Below, one piece after another: positions 18,070 to 27,128 of a stretch of DNA of 64,000 nucleotides. The notes beneath the pieces are model-generated. The model saw only the letters and a program-made list of their open reading frames with translations, was not told where the DNA came from and ran no database searches. A program made the translations under genes and the position numbers. Origin of the DNA: Pseudophaeobacter arcticus DSM 23566 (GTDB taxonomy: Bacteria > Pseudomonadota > Alphaproteobacteria > Rhodobacterales > Rhodobacteraceae); contig NZ_KI421507.1 in the NCBI RefSeq assembly GCF_000473205.1, positions 2,533,302-2,597,301 on the forward strand. The letters are read 5' to 3'. The first letter of the stretch is position 1, and each line of letters begins with the position of its first letter.

Positions 18070-18996
18070 TTAAACCCCGAGACACCAGCGCATGACGGCC
18101 TTTTGCGCATGCAGGCGGTTTTCGGCCTCGTCAAAGATCACCGACTGCGGACCATCCATCACCGCCGAGGTCACCTCTTCTTCGCGGTGGGCTGGCAGGC
18201 AATGCATGAACAAGGCGTCGGGTTTGGCATGGGACATCAGCTCCTCATTGACCTGATAGGGGCGCAGCATGTTATGGCGCCGCTCTTTCGAGGACTGGCT
18301 GTCATGCATGCTGACCCAGGTATCGGCCACCACCAGATCGGCGCCCTCAACCGCTTTAAACGCATCGCGCTCGATCACCACTTTGGAGCCAGCCTTGCGG
18401 GCCAGACCAACAAATTCCTCTTCCGGGTCCAGCTGCGACGGGCCGGTAAAGGTGAGGTCAAAACCAAATTTGGCCGCCGCATGCAAAAAGGAGGCGCAAA
18501 CATTGTTGCCGTCGCCGGCCCAGACGACCTTTTTGCCTTTGATCGAGCCGCGTTGTTCCTCGTAGGTCTGGATATCGGCCATGATCTGGCAGGGGTGGGT
18601 GCGGTCAGTCAGGCCATTGATCACCGGCACATCGGCATATTCTGCCATCTCATGCAGGACGGCTTCGTCAAAGGTTCGGATCATGATCAGATCCACATAG
18701 CGCGACATCACCCGCGCAGTATCGGCAATGGTCTCGCCGTGGCCCAACTGCATGTCCTTGCCCGAAAGCACCATGCTCTGGCCACCCATCTGCCGCACCC
18801 CGACATCAAAGGAAATGCGGGTCCGGGTTGAGGGTTTTTCAAAAATCAGCGCCACCATCTGGCCCGCCAGCGGCTGTTCATCGTCAGCCATGCCCTTGGG
18901 GCGGCCCTGACGGGCCAGTTTCATCACCTTTGCCTGGTCGATAATGCCGTGCAGATCTTCGCTGCTGGTTGTATGAATATCAAGGAAGTGGTTCAT
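18070..18996 (-). CDS. argF: Ornithine carbamoyltransferase
   Basis: 308-aa enzyme joining carbamoyl phosphate to ornithine to give citrulline in arginine synthesis. Carbamoyl-phosphate site STRTR is at 56-60, HPCQ after TDRT, and the ornithine-binding block [11 protein letters not shown]. Length is typical. The gene follows argD by 92 bp on the same strand, the usual argD-argF order in alphaproteobacteria. carB, which supplies carbamoyl phosphate, is at 50 kb. Confidence 0.97.
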   Translation of the reverse strand: MNHFLDIHTTSSEDLHGIIDQAKVMKLARQGRPKGMADDEQPLAGQMVALIFEKPSTRTRISFDVGVRQMGGQSMVLSGKDMQLGHGETIADTARVMSRYVDLIMIRTFDEAVLHEMAEYADVPVINGLTDRTHPCQIMADIQTYEEQRGSIKGKKVVWAGDGNNVCASFLHAAAKFGFDLTFTGPSQLDPEEEFVGLARKAGSKVVIERDAFKAVEGADLVVADTWVSMHDSQSSKERRHNMLRPYQVNEELMSHAKPDALFMHCLPAHREEEVTSAVMDGPQSVIFDEAENRLHAQKAVMRWCLGV

Positions 18997-19088
18997 ATCA
19001 TGTCGCTTTTTGGTTACGTACCGGGGCAGAAAAAATTGCGGGGGCTGCCTGTCCCCGCCCCCCCGGTACTATATGGGGAAGATGAAAC

Positions 19089-20294
19089 TCAGTCCTGAGT
19101 AACTTGGGCCTGACTGGCCAGGCTTTGCTCTACCTGAGTGGCGGCCTTGTCCAGGCGGGTAATGGCCTCGCCAATGTCCTCATCGCTGAGGGTCAGAGGC
19201 GGCAGGAGACGGATCACATTATCGGCTGCAGGCACCGTGATGACCGCGTTGTCATACCCCGCCTGCACGACATCCATATTCGCCGCCTTACATTTCAGCC
19301 CCAGCATCAGTCCAGCGCCGCGCAGCTCTTCAAACACCTCTGGGTGGGCGGCCACCAGCCCCTCCAGCCGTTGGCGAAACAGGCCTGCGCGACGGTTCAC
19401 ATCCGCCAGGAAACCCGGTGCCATCACCTCTTCGATCACCGCACAGCCAACGGCGCAGCCCAGCGGGTTGCCGCCATAGGTCGAGCCATGGGTGCCAGCG
19501 GTCATGCCGGACGCGGCCTCTTCGGTGGCCAGAACCGCGCCCAGGGGGAAGCCACCGCCGATGCCCTTGGCCACCATCATGATGTCGGGGATGATGCCAG
19601 CCCATTCATGGGCAAAGAGCTTGCCGGTCCGGCCAACGCCGCATTGCACCTCATCCAGGATCAGCAGGATGCCCTTGTCGTCGCAGATCTGGCGCAGCGC
19701 CTTGAGCTCGGCATCCGGCACCGGACGAATACCGCCCTCGCCCTGTATCGGCTCGATCAGCACCGCCGCGGTTTGATCCGTTATCGCATTGGTCAGCCCG
19801 TCCATGTCGCCAAAGGTGAGATGCACAAAGCCCGGCAGCAGCGGGCCAAAGCCCTTGACCATCTTTTCCGTGCCTGCCGCGGCAATACCCGCAGAGGAGC
19901 GACCGTGGAACGACCCGTCAAAGGTGATGATCTCAACCCGTTCGGGCTGGTCTTTCTCATAGAAATACTTGCGCGCCATCTTGACCGCCAGCTCGCAGGC
20001 CTCGGTGCCGGAGTTGGTGAAAAACACTGTATCGGCAAATGTGTGCTCCACCAGCAGATCCGCCAGCTTTTCCTGCTGCGGGATCCTGTAGAGGTTGGAG
20101 ACATGCCAGAGGTTCTGGGCCTGGGTGCTCAGCACCTCGACCAGTTTGGGATGGGCATGGCCCAGCGCGTTGACAGCGATGCCCGAGCCCAGATCCAAAA
20201 ATCGGCGCCCGTCCGCCTCGAACAGCCAGGAACCTTCGCCTTTTACGAACTCAAGCGGAGCACGGTTATAGGTGGGCAGTACGGACGGGATCAT
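19089..20294 (-). CDS. argD: Acetylornithine aminotransferase
   Basis: 401-aa class III PLP aminotransferase that makes N-acetylornithine from the semialdehyde; members often also serve in lysine synthesis. The cofactor lysine is Lys243 (MVAKGIGGGFPLGA). ILDEVQCGVGRTGK with the PLP Asp, GSFHGRS and the EPIQGEGG block are all present. The start ATG at 20294 has AGGA upstream. First gene of the argD-argF unit. Confidence 0.96.
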   Translation of the reverse strand: MIPSVLPTYNRAPLEFVKGEGSWLFEADGRRFLDLGSGIAVNALGHAHPKLVEVLSTQAQNLWHVSNLYRIPQQEKLADLLVEHTFADTVFFTNSGTEACELAVKMARKYFYEKDQPERVEIITFDGSFHGRSSAGIAAAGTEKMVKGFGPLLPGFVHLTFGDMDGLTNAITDQTAAVLIEPIQGEGGIRPVPDAELKALRQICDDKGILLILDEVQCGVGRTGKLFAHEWAGIIPDIMMVAKGIGGGFPLGAVLATEEAASGMTAGTHGSTYGGNPLGCAVGCAVIEEVMAPGFLADVNRRAGLFRQRLEGLVAAHPEVFEELRGAGLMLGLKCKAANMDVVQAGYDNAVITVPAADNVIRLLPPLTLSDEDIGEAITRLDKAATQVEQSLASQAQVTQD

Positions 20295-20649
20295 TGGATC
20301 ATCCTTTTTGGAAAGTTAAGGCCAAAGCAGTGCATGAGCCGGGCCTGAGGGTCAATAATGAGAGGTTGGTTTTGTGCCATTACGCCGCAAAAGCGCACAG
20401 GCCATAGATCAAACGCGCCAGATTACGCCAATCGGCGTCGGCGTCGCAACAAGGGGATATGTGTAGCTTTGATCATAGTTGGGCTCCATATCGGAGCATT
20501 TGGCAAAAAGAAACCCCTTTTGCCACCAAAATCCGACATTATGTCCTTGCCATCGCAGTGAAGCCCCCCGGCCTTAACTCTCCCCCTGGCCACTCGCCTT
20601 GCTGTAATAGATCTTGCAAATGCGCGGCAAGCAGCGCAGCAGGGACCAC
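20295..20649. other. Divergent promoter region argD / EamA permease
   Basis: 355 bp without a supported gene. Promoters for both directions should lie here, but I could not define convincing -35/-10 pairs or an ArgR-type operator. Confidence 0.5.
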
Positions 20650-21567
20650 ATGAGCATCACCCCCACACAGAACCCGCCGCTTGCGGCGGCCCTGATTATC
20701 CTGGCCACCGTTTTTATTGCCGCGACCACGCTATTGGCCAAGGCGCTGGGAACCGAGGCATTGGGACCACCCCTGCATCCTTTGCACATCAGCCAGGGGC
20801 GGTTTTTATTTGCCTTCGTGGTGATTTCCATGGCCGTGGCGGGGCTGCGGTTCAAACTGCGCCCACCACAGTGGCGGCTGCATATCGGGCGGACCAGCTG
20901 TGGCTGGATGGGCATCACGCTGATGTTCGCCTCGGTGGCCTATATCCCGCTGGCGGACGCCACCGCGATTGCCTTTTTGAACCCGGTTTTTGGTATGTTG
21001 CTGGCAATTCCCTTGCTGGGCGAACGGGTTGGCCGCTGGCGTTGGGGCGCGGCCGGCCTCGCCCTGGTGGGGGCCATGATCCTGTTGCGACCAACGCCGG
21101 ACAGTTTTCAACCTGCCGCGCTTTTGGCACTGGCGGCTGCGGCCATCATGGGGCTGGAGCTGATATTTATCAAAAAGCTCGCAGGGCGCGAACGCCCGCT
21201 GCAGATTTTGTGGTTCAACAATGCCTTGGGGATGATGATTGCCAGCGCAGCAGTGGTGCCGGTCTGGCAGGCGCCCACTGCGCTGCAATGGGCGGCATTG
21301 GCCGCACTTGGCACCCTGATGGCCTGTGCCCAGGCCTGTTTTGTCAATGGCATGGCCCGGGCCGATGCCTCATTTGTGGCACCTTTCAGCTATGCGACGC
21401 TGATCTTTGCCACGCTGTATGATTTCTTTGGCTTTGGCGTGATCCCGGATTGGATCACCCTCATCGGCGCCGCCGTTATCCTCTCGGGGGCGGCGATTCT
21501 AGCCTGGCGTGAGGGGCGGCGGTCCCCTATGGAACAGCCTGTGAAACAGGTCGCACTCAAGCCTTGA
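20650..21567 (+). CDS. DMT-superfamily (EamA) permease
   Basis: 305-aa inner-membrane transporter with about ten hydrophobic spans arranged as two EamA repeats. These typically export metabolites or amino acids; the substrate is unknown. Start ATG at 20650 with AGGGA five bases upstream. The last 11 bases overlap tail-to-tail with the convergent ABC-2 permease gene (21557-21567). Confidence 0.9.
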   Translation: MSITPTQNPPLAAALIILATVFIAATTLLAKALGTEALGPPLHPLHISQGRFLFAFVVISMAVAGLRFKLRPPQWRLHIGRTSCGWMGITLMFASVAYIPLADATAIAFLNPVFGMLLAIPLLGERVGRWRWGAAGLALVGAMILLRPTPDSFQPAALLALAAAAIMGLELIFIKKLAGRERPLQILWFNNALGMMIASAAVVPVWQAPTALQWAALAALGTLMACAQACFVNGMARADASFVAPFSYATLIFATLYDFFGFGVIPDWITLIGAAVILSGAAILAWREGRRSPMEQPVKQVALKP

Positions 21568-22387
21568 GACGATAGCCGCTGCGCAGCATCGCCCAGGCCA
21601 GCAGGCAAATGGCAAAACTCGCTCCGGCGCAGATCGTCATGCCAATAAAAGGCGCCCCATCCGAGGTGCCGATCATGCCATAGCGCAGCCCGTCAATCAG
21701 GTAGAACACCGGATTCACCTGCGCCAAAGCATGCAGAACAGGCGGCAGCGCATCAATCGAATAGAAGGTGCCGGACAAAAATGCCAAGGGGGTGACGATA
21801 AAATTGGTGATCGCCGCCATCTGGTCAAATTTATTGGCAAAAATCCCGGCAACAATGCCAAGCCCCCCCAGGAACAAAGCCCCCAGAACGATAAATGCAA
21901 GGGCAATCAACGGATGCGCCGGAATGATCTGCAACGCCAAAGCCAGGCCCGCTGCGATCCCGCAGGCCACCATGGTGCCGCGCACAACGGCTCCGGCAAG
22001 ATAGCCCAGCAAGATCTCCAAACCGGACAGCGGCGGCATCAGCGTATCAACGATATTGCCCTGCACCTTGGAAATCACCAGCGAGGAAGAGGTATTGGCA
22101 AAGGCGTTCTGGATCACTGTCATCATCATGATGCCCGGAGCGAGAAAATGCAGAAAGGGCACCCCCATGACATCGCCGCGTTTGGGACCAATGGCGAGGT
22201 TGAAGATCAGCAAAAACAGGGCCGCTGTCACCAGTGGCGCCAGCAGGGTCTGCGTCCAGACCACCAGAAACCGGGTAATTTCGCGCTGTGCCAGCGTTTG
22301 CAGCCCCAGCCAGTTCACCCGTCCAAACCGGCGCGCGCCGAGTGCATTCTGATAGCCCACCTGGCCGTTTGCCGCTTGCTCAGACAT
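21557..22387 (-). CDS. ABC-2 type transporter permease
   Basis: 276-aa permease with a cytoplasmic N-terminus (through residue about 35) and six hydrophobic spans. It is of the YadH/NodJ/DrrB kind, with the AFANTSSSLVISKVQGNIVDTLMPPLSG loop conserved among them. No ATPase gene is adjacent. The nearest orphan export-type ATPase is kpsT, 5 kb away on the other strand, but this protein resembles YadH-type rather than KpsM permeases. Divergent from gcrA. Confidence 0.88.
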   Translation of the reverse strand: MSEQAANGQVGYQNALGARRFGRVNWLGLQTLAQREITRFLVVWTQTLLAPLVTAALFLLIFNLAIGPKRGDVMGVPFLHFLAPGIMMMTVIQNAFANTSSSLVISKVQGNIVDTLMPPLSGLEILLGYLAGAVVRGTMVACGIAAGLALALQIIPAHPLIALAFIVLGALFLGGLGIVAGIFANKFDQMAAITNFIVTPLAFLSGTFYSIDALPPVLHALAQVNPVFYLIDGLRYGMIGTSDGAPFIGMTICAGASFAICLLAWAMLRSGYRLKA

Positions 22388-22512
22388 GATTTCCCCGCGT
22401 TTGTTGTGCTTTCACTGCATAGCGCTTGGGTTCTGAGGCGCAAGGTCTCTTGTAACTCTCTGCCCATTGACTAAGATAGGGACCTGAATACGGAACTCGA
22501 TGGCGGCCGCAG

Positions 22513-22517
22513 GATTC
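22513..22517. promoter_or_regulatory. GANTC methylation site in the gcrA promoter region
   Basis: gattc lies 32 bp before the gcrA start. GANTC is the CcrM methylation target that marks many GcrA-controlled promoters in alphaproteobacteria. A TTGACT box at 22467 has only a poor -10 partner. One 5-bp site can be chance. Confidence 0.35.
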
Positions 22518-22548
22518 TGGGGCCGCTATTAGCTTGGAAAGGCAACAG

Positions 22549-23139
22549 ATGTCCTGGACAGACGATCGCGTCGAATTGCTCAAGAAGATGTGGGGCGAAG
22601 GTCAGTCGGCCAGCCAGATCGCAAAAGAACTGGGTGGGGTGACCCGCAATGCTGTGATTGGCAAGGTGCATCGCCTCGGCCTGTCCAACCGCGCCACCAA
22701 TGGCGCCAAGGCCGCAGCCGAACCAAAAGAAAAGCCCGCAGCGGCCGCCAAACCGGCGCCCAAGCCCAAACCGCAGCCCAAGACCGAGCCTGCGCGCCCG
22801 ATCACCCCGGCGCCTGCGGCAACACCTGCGTCGGATGCGCGGCCAATGGTGCCCGCGCGCAAACAGATCATCCCCGCGGGTCAACCGCTGCCACCGCAGC
22901 CCTCGGCCAACGAGATCAGCCCCGAGGCCCTGGCCAAGGTCAATGAGATCGAAAAGAAGGCCAAGAAGCTGTCGCTGATGGAACTGACCGAGCGCACCTG
23001 CAAATGGCCCGTTGGCGACCCCGCAACCGAGGATTTCTGGTTCTGTGGTCTGCCCGTGCAACAGGGCAAACCCTATTGCGAGGCCCATGTCGGCGTCGCC
23101 TTCCAGCCAATGAGCGCACGCCGCGATCGCAAACGGTAG
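22549..23139 (+). CDS. gcrA: GcrA cell-cycle regulator
   Basis: 196-aa GcrA, an alphaproteobacterial transcription factor that binds sigma-70 holoenzyme and CcrM-methylated GANTC promoters. The N-terminal HTH begins SWTDDRVELLKKMWGEG and includes SQIAKELGGVTRNAVIGKVHRLGL (residues 2-43). A long Ala/Pro/Lys linker follows (about 50-115), then the C-terminal sigma-interaction domain with ERTCKWPVGDP, FWFCG and PYCEAH cysteines. The start at 22549 has GGAAAGG upstream. Confidence 0.97.
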   Translation: MSWTDDRVELLKKMWGEGQSASQIAKELGGVTRNAVIGKVHRLGLSNRATNGAKAAAEPKEKPAAAAKPAPKPKPQPKTEPARPITPAPAATPASDARPMVPARKQIIPAGQPLPPQPSANEISPEALAKVNEIEKKAKKLSLMELTERTCKWPVGDPATEDFWFCGLPVQQGKPYCEAHVGVAFQPMSARRDRKR

Positions 23140-23173
23140 CAGGCAGTCGCACTGGCAACAGATTTAAACCTTC

Positions 23174-23228
23174 AAGCCCTGCTCCTTTTTGGTGCGGGGC
23201 TTTTTTGAATTTGGTGCGGGGCTTTTTT
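23174..23228 (+). terminator. gcrA terminator with a duplicated 3' arm
   Basis: Stem aagccctgc / gcggggctt followed by T6. The 3' arm plus T-run (ggtgcggggctttttt) is repeated exactly at 23191-23206 and 23213-23228, so the one 5' arm could pair with either copy. Confidence 0.88.
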
Positions 23229-23567
23229 AAAATTCACGCGTTAAACTGCACAGCCATCGTCAGAGAACTACCCATCAGAGGTCTACCCAAGGGGGACCCG
23301 CCTCGGGTGAGGCGTCTAAAAGAGACCTTTGACTGCCACCCGTTATACTTTGGCTTCTATGAAAACATGTTTGAGGAAACCTCACTTGCCTCCTTGATCG
23401 ACGTCTTGGGGATCGCGCTTCCCGACCTGAATGTGAACCAAAAATTAAATGTTCCCAATATCCTAGAGCCCCCCGAAGGGCAGGCTGCTGAGTGTCGATC
23501 ATTCTACAACGGTCTGTATGACTATTGCCGATCCGAAGTCCCTGTTTCGCAAACGCTGTGGAATTAG
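23229..23567 (+). pseudogene. C-terminal remnant of a larger protein, sulfotransferase-like
   Basis: An open frame of about 112 codons ends at TAG 23567 with protein-like text: KETFDCHPLYFGFYENMFEE, then LIDVLGI, VNQKLNV and SFYNGLYDYC. This resembles the last quarter of sulfotransferase-family proteins (final helix pair after the phosphosulfate-binding region), but no P-loop-like N-terminus is present and no start codon fits. It begins directly after the gcrA terminator. I call it a truncated relic; the family assignment is tentative. Confidence 0.42.
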
Positions 23568-23570
23568 GCG

Positions 23571-23640
23571 CCAGGCCAGCCACCAACCAGGCCAGCCACC
23601 AACCTGGCCTCCGCCACACTGGCTGCGACACTGGCTGCGA
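23571..23640. repeat. Two short tandem duplications
   Basis: A 16-bp unit ccaggccagccaccaa at 23571-23586 and 23587-23602, then a 12-bp unit cactggctgcga at 23617-23628 and 23629-23640, in the gap between the gene remnant and the YHS gene. Confidence 0.85.
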
Positions 23641-23765
23641 CACTGGCCGTCATAATCTGCGCCCAGATCGGGTGAGGAGGCCCCTGACCCCAGCGCGGTG
23701 CCAAGGTCAGGACCAGTTACAGAAAATCAGACCCGGTCAGTGCACAGGTGGTCAGTGCGCTGGGG

Positions 23766-24281
23766 TCAGTGGTCAGGTGCGCTGGAGGTGAAATTCGGGA
23801 TGGGATTGCTCGAAGCCTCCTTGGGCTCGATATCCGTCCAGTTGCCTTCGGCAAGGCTGATGTTTCCGGGAATATCCTCTTCCCAAAAACCAACGACGTT
23901 TTTGGTAATGTTGAGGTAGAGCCGATCGTCAACAATCCGCCAGAGGTTGGGGTTGCCGGGCACCTTGCCCCCCTTGGAGACACCATAGGCGCAGTGACCA
24001 TCGTATTGCGGCACAAAATACGCAGGGTTCTCAAGAAATTTTGCCCGGTTTTCTGCGCTGGCAAAGGCAAACTTGGCCCCATTGTATTCCGCTGTGGTAT
24101 CCGCCCGCCCCGGCACTGCCGCCGCCTGTGGCTGCCCAACGGCACTCTGATCCAGGCTGCGATAGGCAACCACATCATAGCCAGACACCGCATAGCCCGT
24201 CTGGTCGACAAACTGTGGCCCGGCAAAGACTGGCAGACCAAAACTGATGGCCGCAAGGGCGGCAAATGCAAATCGCTTCAT
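23766..24281 (-). CDS. Exported YHS-domain protein
   Basis: 171-aa periplasmic protein. The signal peptide is at about 1-20 (AISFGLPVFA then GP). A YHS-like domain covers about 30-125: AVSGYDVVAY, the KFAFASAENRAKFLENPAYFVPQ helix block, and YGVSKGGK. The role is unknown; family members are thought to bind metal, and here the Cys is retained (GHCAYG). The start at 24281 is preferred because AGGAG lies ten bases upstream; ATG at 24290 would be too close to it. Confidence 0.88.
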   Translation of the reverse strand: MKRFAFAALAAISFGLPVFAGPQFVDQTGYAVSGYDVVAYRSLDQSAVGQPQAAAVPGRADTTAEYNGAKFAFASAENRAKFLENPAYFVPQYDGHCAYGVSKGGKVPGNPNLWRIVDDRLYLNITKNVVGFWEEDIPGNISLAEGNWTDIEPKEASSNPIPNFTSSAPDH

Positions 24282-24577
24282 CTGTATCATTCTCCTGAGT
24301 TAAATCGCCGCCTGGTCTCAGGCGGCTGGATCATCGGGCTGGCTCTGACCCACAGCCCCGTTGAAAACCAAACTAGCCCGTTGTGCACAGCCGCGAAACG
24401 GGGCTCACGTGACTGTGTTTGAACAGCGCAATTGCGTGAACGCGCAAAAAGTTGATGGGTTCAGACCTTCCAGTCATTGGAATTTTGAACAAAGCCCCTA
24501 TTCTCAGTAGACATCGCGCATGGGCGCTGGGCGTCGCGCGCCTCTTGACACCACTAGAAAAGACAGGGCTCCTCCAG

Positions 24578-25459
24578 ATGAGTGATACAACCTACACCCC
24601 ACCGCAGGTTTGGACTTGGGAAAAGGACAACGGTGGGCGGTTTGCCTCGATCAACCGTCCAATTGCCGGGGCAACCCATGACAAGGAGCTGCCTGTGGGC
24701 AAGCATCCGTTCCAGCTCTATTCCCTGGCCACGCCCAATGGGGTCAAGGTCACGGTAATGCTGGAAGAACTTCTGGCAAAGGGCCATTCGGGCGCCGAAT
24801 ATGATGCCTGGTTGATCAATATCGGCGAAGGCGACCAGTTTGGCTCTGGCTTTGTGGCGGTCAACCCAAACTCCAAGATCCCCGCCCTGCATGACCTGAG
24901 CGGCGCGGCGCCGCTCAGGGTGTTTGAATCCGGCTCCATGCTGGTGCATCTGGCCGAGAAATTTGGCGAGTTCCTGCCCAAGGAAGGCGCGGCACGCACC
25001 GAGGTGATGAACTGGCTGTTCTGGCAGATGGGCAGCGCGCCTTATCTGGGCGGTGGCTTTGGCCATTTCTACGCCTATGCGCCGGAAAAGTGGCAATATC
25101 CCATCGACCGCTTCTCCATGGAGGTCAAACGCCAGCTTGACGTTCTGGACCGGCAGCTGGCCGAGAACAGGTTTATCGCAGGCGACGACTACAGTATCGC
25201 CGATATTGCCATCTGGCCTTGGTACGGCCAGCTGGTGCTGGGGCGGCTTTATGAGGCGGCTGAGTTCCTGGATGTGGAAAGCTATACCCATGTGATGCGT
25301 TGGGCCAAAGAGATCGACGCCCGCCCCGCGGTCAGTCGTGGCCGCATGGTGAACCGGTCCTTTGGCGCGTTGCATACCCAACTGCGCGAGCGCCACGACG
25401 CAGGTGATTTTGACAGCCGGACCCAGGACAAGCTGGAACCTGCCGAAAGCGACAGCTGA
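24578..25459 (+). CDS. yghU: Glutathione-dependent disulfide-bond oxidoreductase (YghU-like)
   Basis: 293-aa nu-class glutathione transferase, close to E. coli YghU (288 aa), which uses two glutathiones to reduce disulfides or organic hydroperoxides. The N-terminal extension with FASINRPIAGATHDKELPVGKHPFQLYSLATPNG is characteristic. A thioredoxin-like domain follows, with NPNSKIPAL and the glutathione-binding FESGSMLVHLAEKF, then the all-helical C-terminal domain with FIAGDDYSIADIAIWPW. The start at 24578 follows the family's first residues; the reading frame extends further up without homology. Confidence 0.93.
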   Translation: MSDTTYTPPQVWTWEKDNGGRFASINRPIAGATHDKELPVGKHPFQLYSLATPNGVKVTVMLEELLAKGHSGAEYDAWLINIGEGDQFGSGFVAVNPNSKIPALHDLSGAAPLRVFESGSMLVHLAEKFGEFLPKEGAARTEVMNWLFWQMGSAPYLGGGFGHFYAYAPEKWQYPIDRFSMEVKRQLDVLDRQLAENRFIAGDDYSIADIAIWPWYGQLVLGRLYEAAEFLDVESYTHVMRWAKEIDARPAVSRGRMVNRSFGALHTQLRERHDAGDFDSRTQDKLEPAESDS

Positions 25460-25474
25460 TCAAGGCAAGGGAGC

Positions 25475-25697
25475 GCTCCCGCCCCCAGGCCCCTATTGGC
25501 CAATGCCAATAGGGGCAGCTGGCGTTGGGCCCGGCACTGCGCGCAAGCGCGCAGTGCTGTAGCGAAATCCGGCAAAGCATTGCGCGCTGGCGCTTTTGTT
25601 GAAGAGATCAACGCGCCATCCCCACGCGCGCGCCGCGCCTTGCGCGGCGCTGGGCCCAACGGGAAGAGCCCTGCAAGGGGCGATGACGGGCGGGAGC
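25475..25697. repeat. Intergenic inverted-end element, copy A
   Basis: Ends are inverted: GCTCCCGCCC (25475-25484) and GGGCGGGAGC (25688-25697). Inside are perfect hairpins at 25489-25516 (12-bp stem), 25535-25556 (10 bp) and 25630-25650 (9 bp), and inverted GTTGGGCCC / GGGCCCAAC (25524, 25652). A C9T7 tract follows. It fills the gap between the convergent yghU and sseB-like genes. Copies B and C are at 40424 and 47735. Confidence 0.75.
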
Positions 25698-25734
25698 CCC
25701 CCCCCTTTTTTTGTCTTTTTCTTCTGAGACGGGA

Positions 25735-26541
25735 TTATTTCAGGATCGGAGGCTTCTCTGGGTCGCTGCCAGGAATGACCGGCTGATAGATCTTTGGCTC
25801 TTCCAGCTTGGGCAGATCAAATCGCAATCCGACACGTGCCAGGCTTGCGGCCATCGGGTCTGAGGCTGCAAAAAATCCAACATCCAGCGCGCCGGCCTCG
25901 ATCCCGGAAAAGGTCAAGGCTTCGCTCACCGCCTGCGCCAGCGCCGCCTCGGCCTCTGGCTGTGCCGCAACAAAACCCAGCAAATGCCCTTGCCCGCCCC
26001 CCGTGTAGCGCAGCGACACCAGATAGGCCGCCGCAGCCAGTCCGGCAGCTGTTGCCAGTTTGGCATCCAGAGCCGTCAGCAACACTTCTGGCAGCCCGGC
26101 CGGCGGCAGTAGCTCTTTGATCGCGGCTTCCACCTGATCAGGTGCATTCTGCAGGGTCTCCTGCAGCCACCCCACCGCCTCCGAAGCCAGCAGCGTCGAC
26201 GAGGGCGCCACCTCCAGGTTCACGCCCAGACCAATGCCCTGCCCGGCCAGCATTTCAACCACGCCGCGCCCGGCAAGCCCGGCATAGGGCACCGCGCCCC
26301 CGGCAAATTGCGCCAGCCGCTCTTCGCGGTCGAACACCAGAGCAAAACACCCATCGGGGGTTTCAAACAGCTCTGGTGAGATCCTGTCGCCTTCCGGCTC
26401 TTTGCTCAGCATCATGAACAGCTCGCTATCGGCCAGGCGTTCATAAAACCGCAGCCGCGCCGCACCATCCTCCGGAGCCTCCTGCATCTGCGCATGGGCC
26501 CGGTCCAGCGGGGTGATTTCCTCAGGGGGTGTCGCACTCAT
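25735..26541 (-). CDS. SseB-family protein
   Basis: 268-aa cytoplasmic protein of the SseB family. The N-terminal SseB domain has the LRFYERLADSELFMML start and FDREERLAQFAGG; the C-terminal half is the SseB C-terminal-like domain. E. coli SseB is associated with serine sensitivity, but the biochemical role is not known. The ATG at 26541 has AAGGAG eight bases upstream and overlaps by four bases (ATGA) the stop of the upstream glycosylase-like gene, so they are co-translated. Confidence 0.85.
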   Translation of the reverse strand: MSATPPEEITPLDRAHAQMQEAPEDGAARLRFYERLADSELFMMLSKEPEGDRISPELFETPDGCFALVFDREERLAQFAGGAVPYAGLAGRGVVEMLAGQGIGLGVNLEVAPSSTLLASEAVGWLQETLQNAPDQVEAAIKELLPPAGLPEVLLTALDAKLATAAGLAAAAYLVSLRYTGGGQGHLLGFVAAQPEAEAALAQAVSEALTFSGIEAGALDVGFFAASDPMAASLARVGLRFDLPKLEEPKIYQPVIPGSDPEKPPILK

Positions 26542-27128
26542 TTCATCAGCTCCTTTACCCGCCCACGAAGCACTGGCAACAGCTCGGCTTCGAACCAGGG
26601 GTTTCGTTTCAGCCACCCGGTATTGCGCCAAGAGGGATGAGGCAAGGGAAAGACGCGCGGCGCATGGTCCCGCCAGGCCGCCACCCGGTGGCCAACCGGC
26701 ATTTTGCCGCCCAGATGGAAGGCCTGGGCAGGGCCGCCAATTGCCAGGGTCAGCGCCACATGTGGCAGGCTCTGCATCACCCGCTCACGCCAGGTTCTGG
26801 CACAGATGGGCGGTGGCGGCAGGTCGGCTTTCTGGGCGGTATAGCCGGGAAAGCAAAACCCCATGGGTACAATCGCCACCCGGTCCCGGTCATAAAACTC
26901 CGCCTCCCCAAGCCCCAGCCAGTGCCGCAGCCGGTCCCCGGAAGGGTCGGTAAAAGGCCTGCCGCTATTGTGGACCCGCAACCCAGGCGCCTGACCGGCG
27001 ATCAGGATTCGCGCCGAAGAGGCAAACCAGGCGATGGGGCGCGGCTGATGCTGGGTATGCGTCGCGGCAAACCGGTCCGCACAGATCCTGCAAGCGCGGA
27101 TCTCTTCACATAGTTTTTCTACCTGCAC
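26538..27128 (-). CDS. Uracil-DNA glycosylase superfamily protein
   Basis: 196-aa member of the UDG-like fold. The N-terminal CRIC (Cys13-x2-Cys16), the motif ILIAGQAPG at about 41-49, and a late PHPSWRN segment resemble family 4/5-type enzymes, though the full set of four Fe-S cysteines is not evident. It may be a nucleic-acid repair enzyme or an inactive relative. The start is GTG at 27128 with AGGGGAGC just upstream; ATG codons in frame lie over 90 bases further up. Coupled to the SseB gene. Confidence 0.83.
   Translation of the reverse strand: MQVEKLCEEIRACRICADRFAATHTQHQPRPIAWFASSARILIAGQAPGLRVHNSGRPFTDPSGDRLRHWLGLGEAEFYDRDRVAIVPMGFCFPGYTAQKADLPPPPICARTWRERVMQSLPHVALTLAIGGPAQAFHLGGKMPVGHRVAAWRDHAPRVFPLPHPSWRNTGWLKRNPWFEAELLPVLRGRVKELMK

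Noticed and set aside
19104..20348. 414-codon frame opposite argD
   Set aside because: Antisense to a clear aminotransferase, without domains.
23275..23643. Minus-strand 122-codon frame
   Set aside because: It overlaps the plus-strand relic and tandem repeats and is Arg/Ser-rich without a domain.
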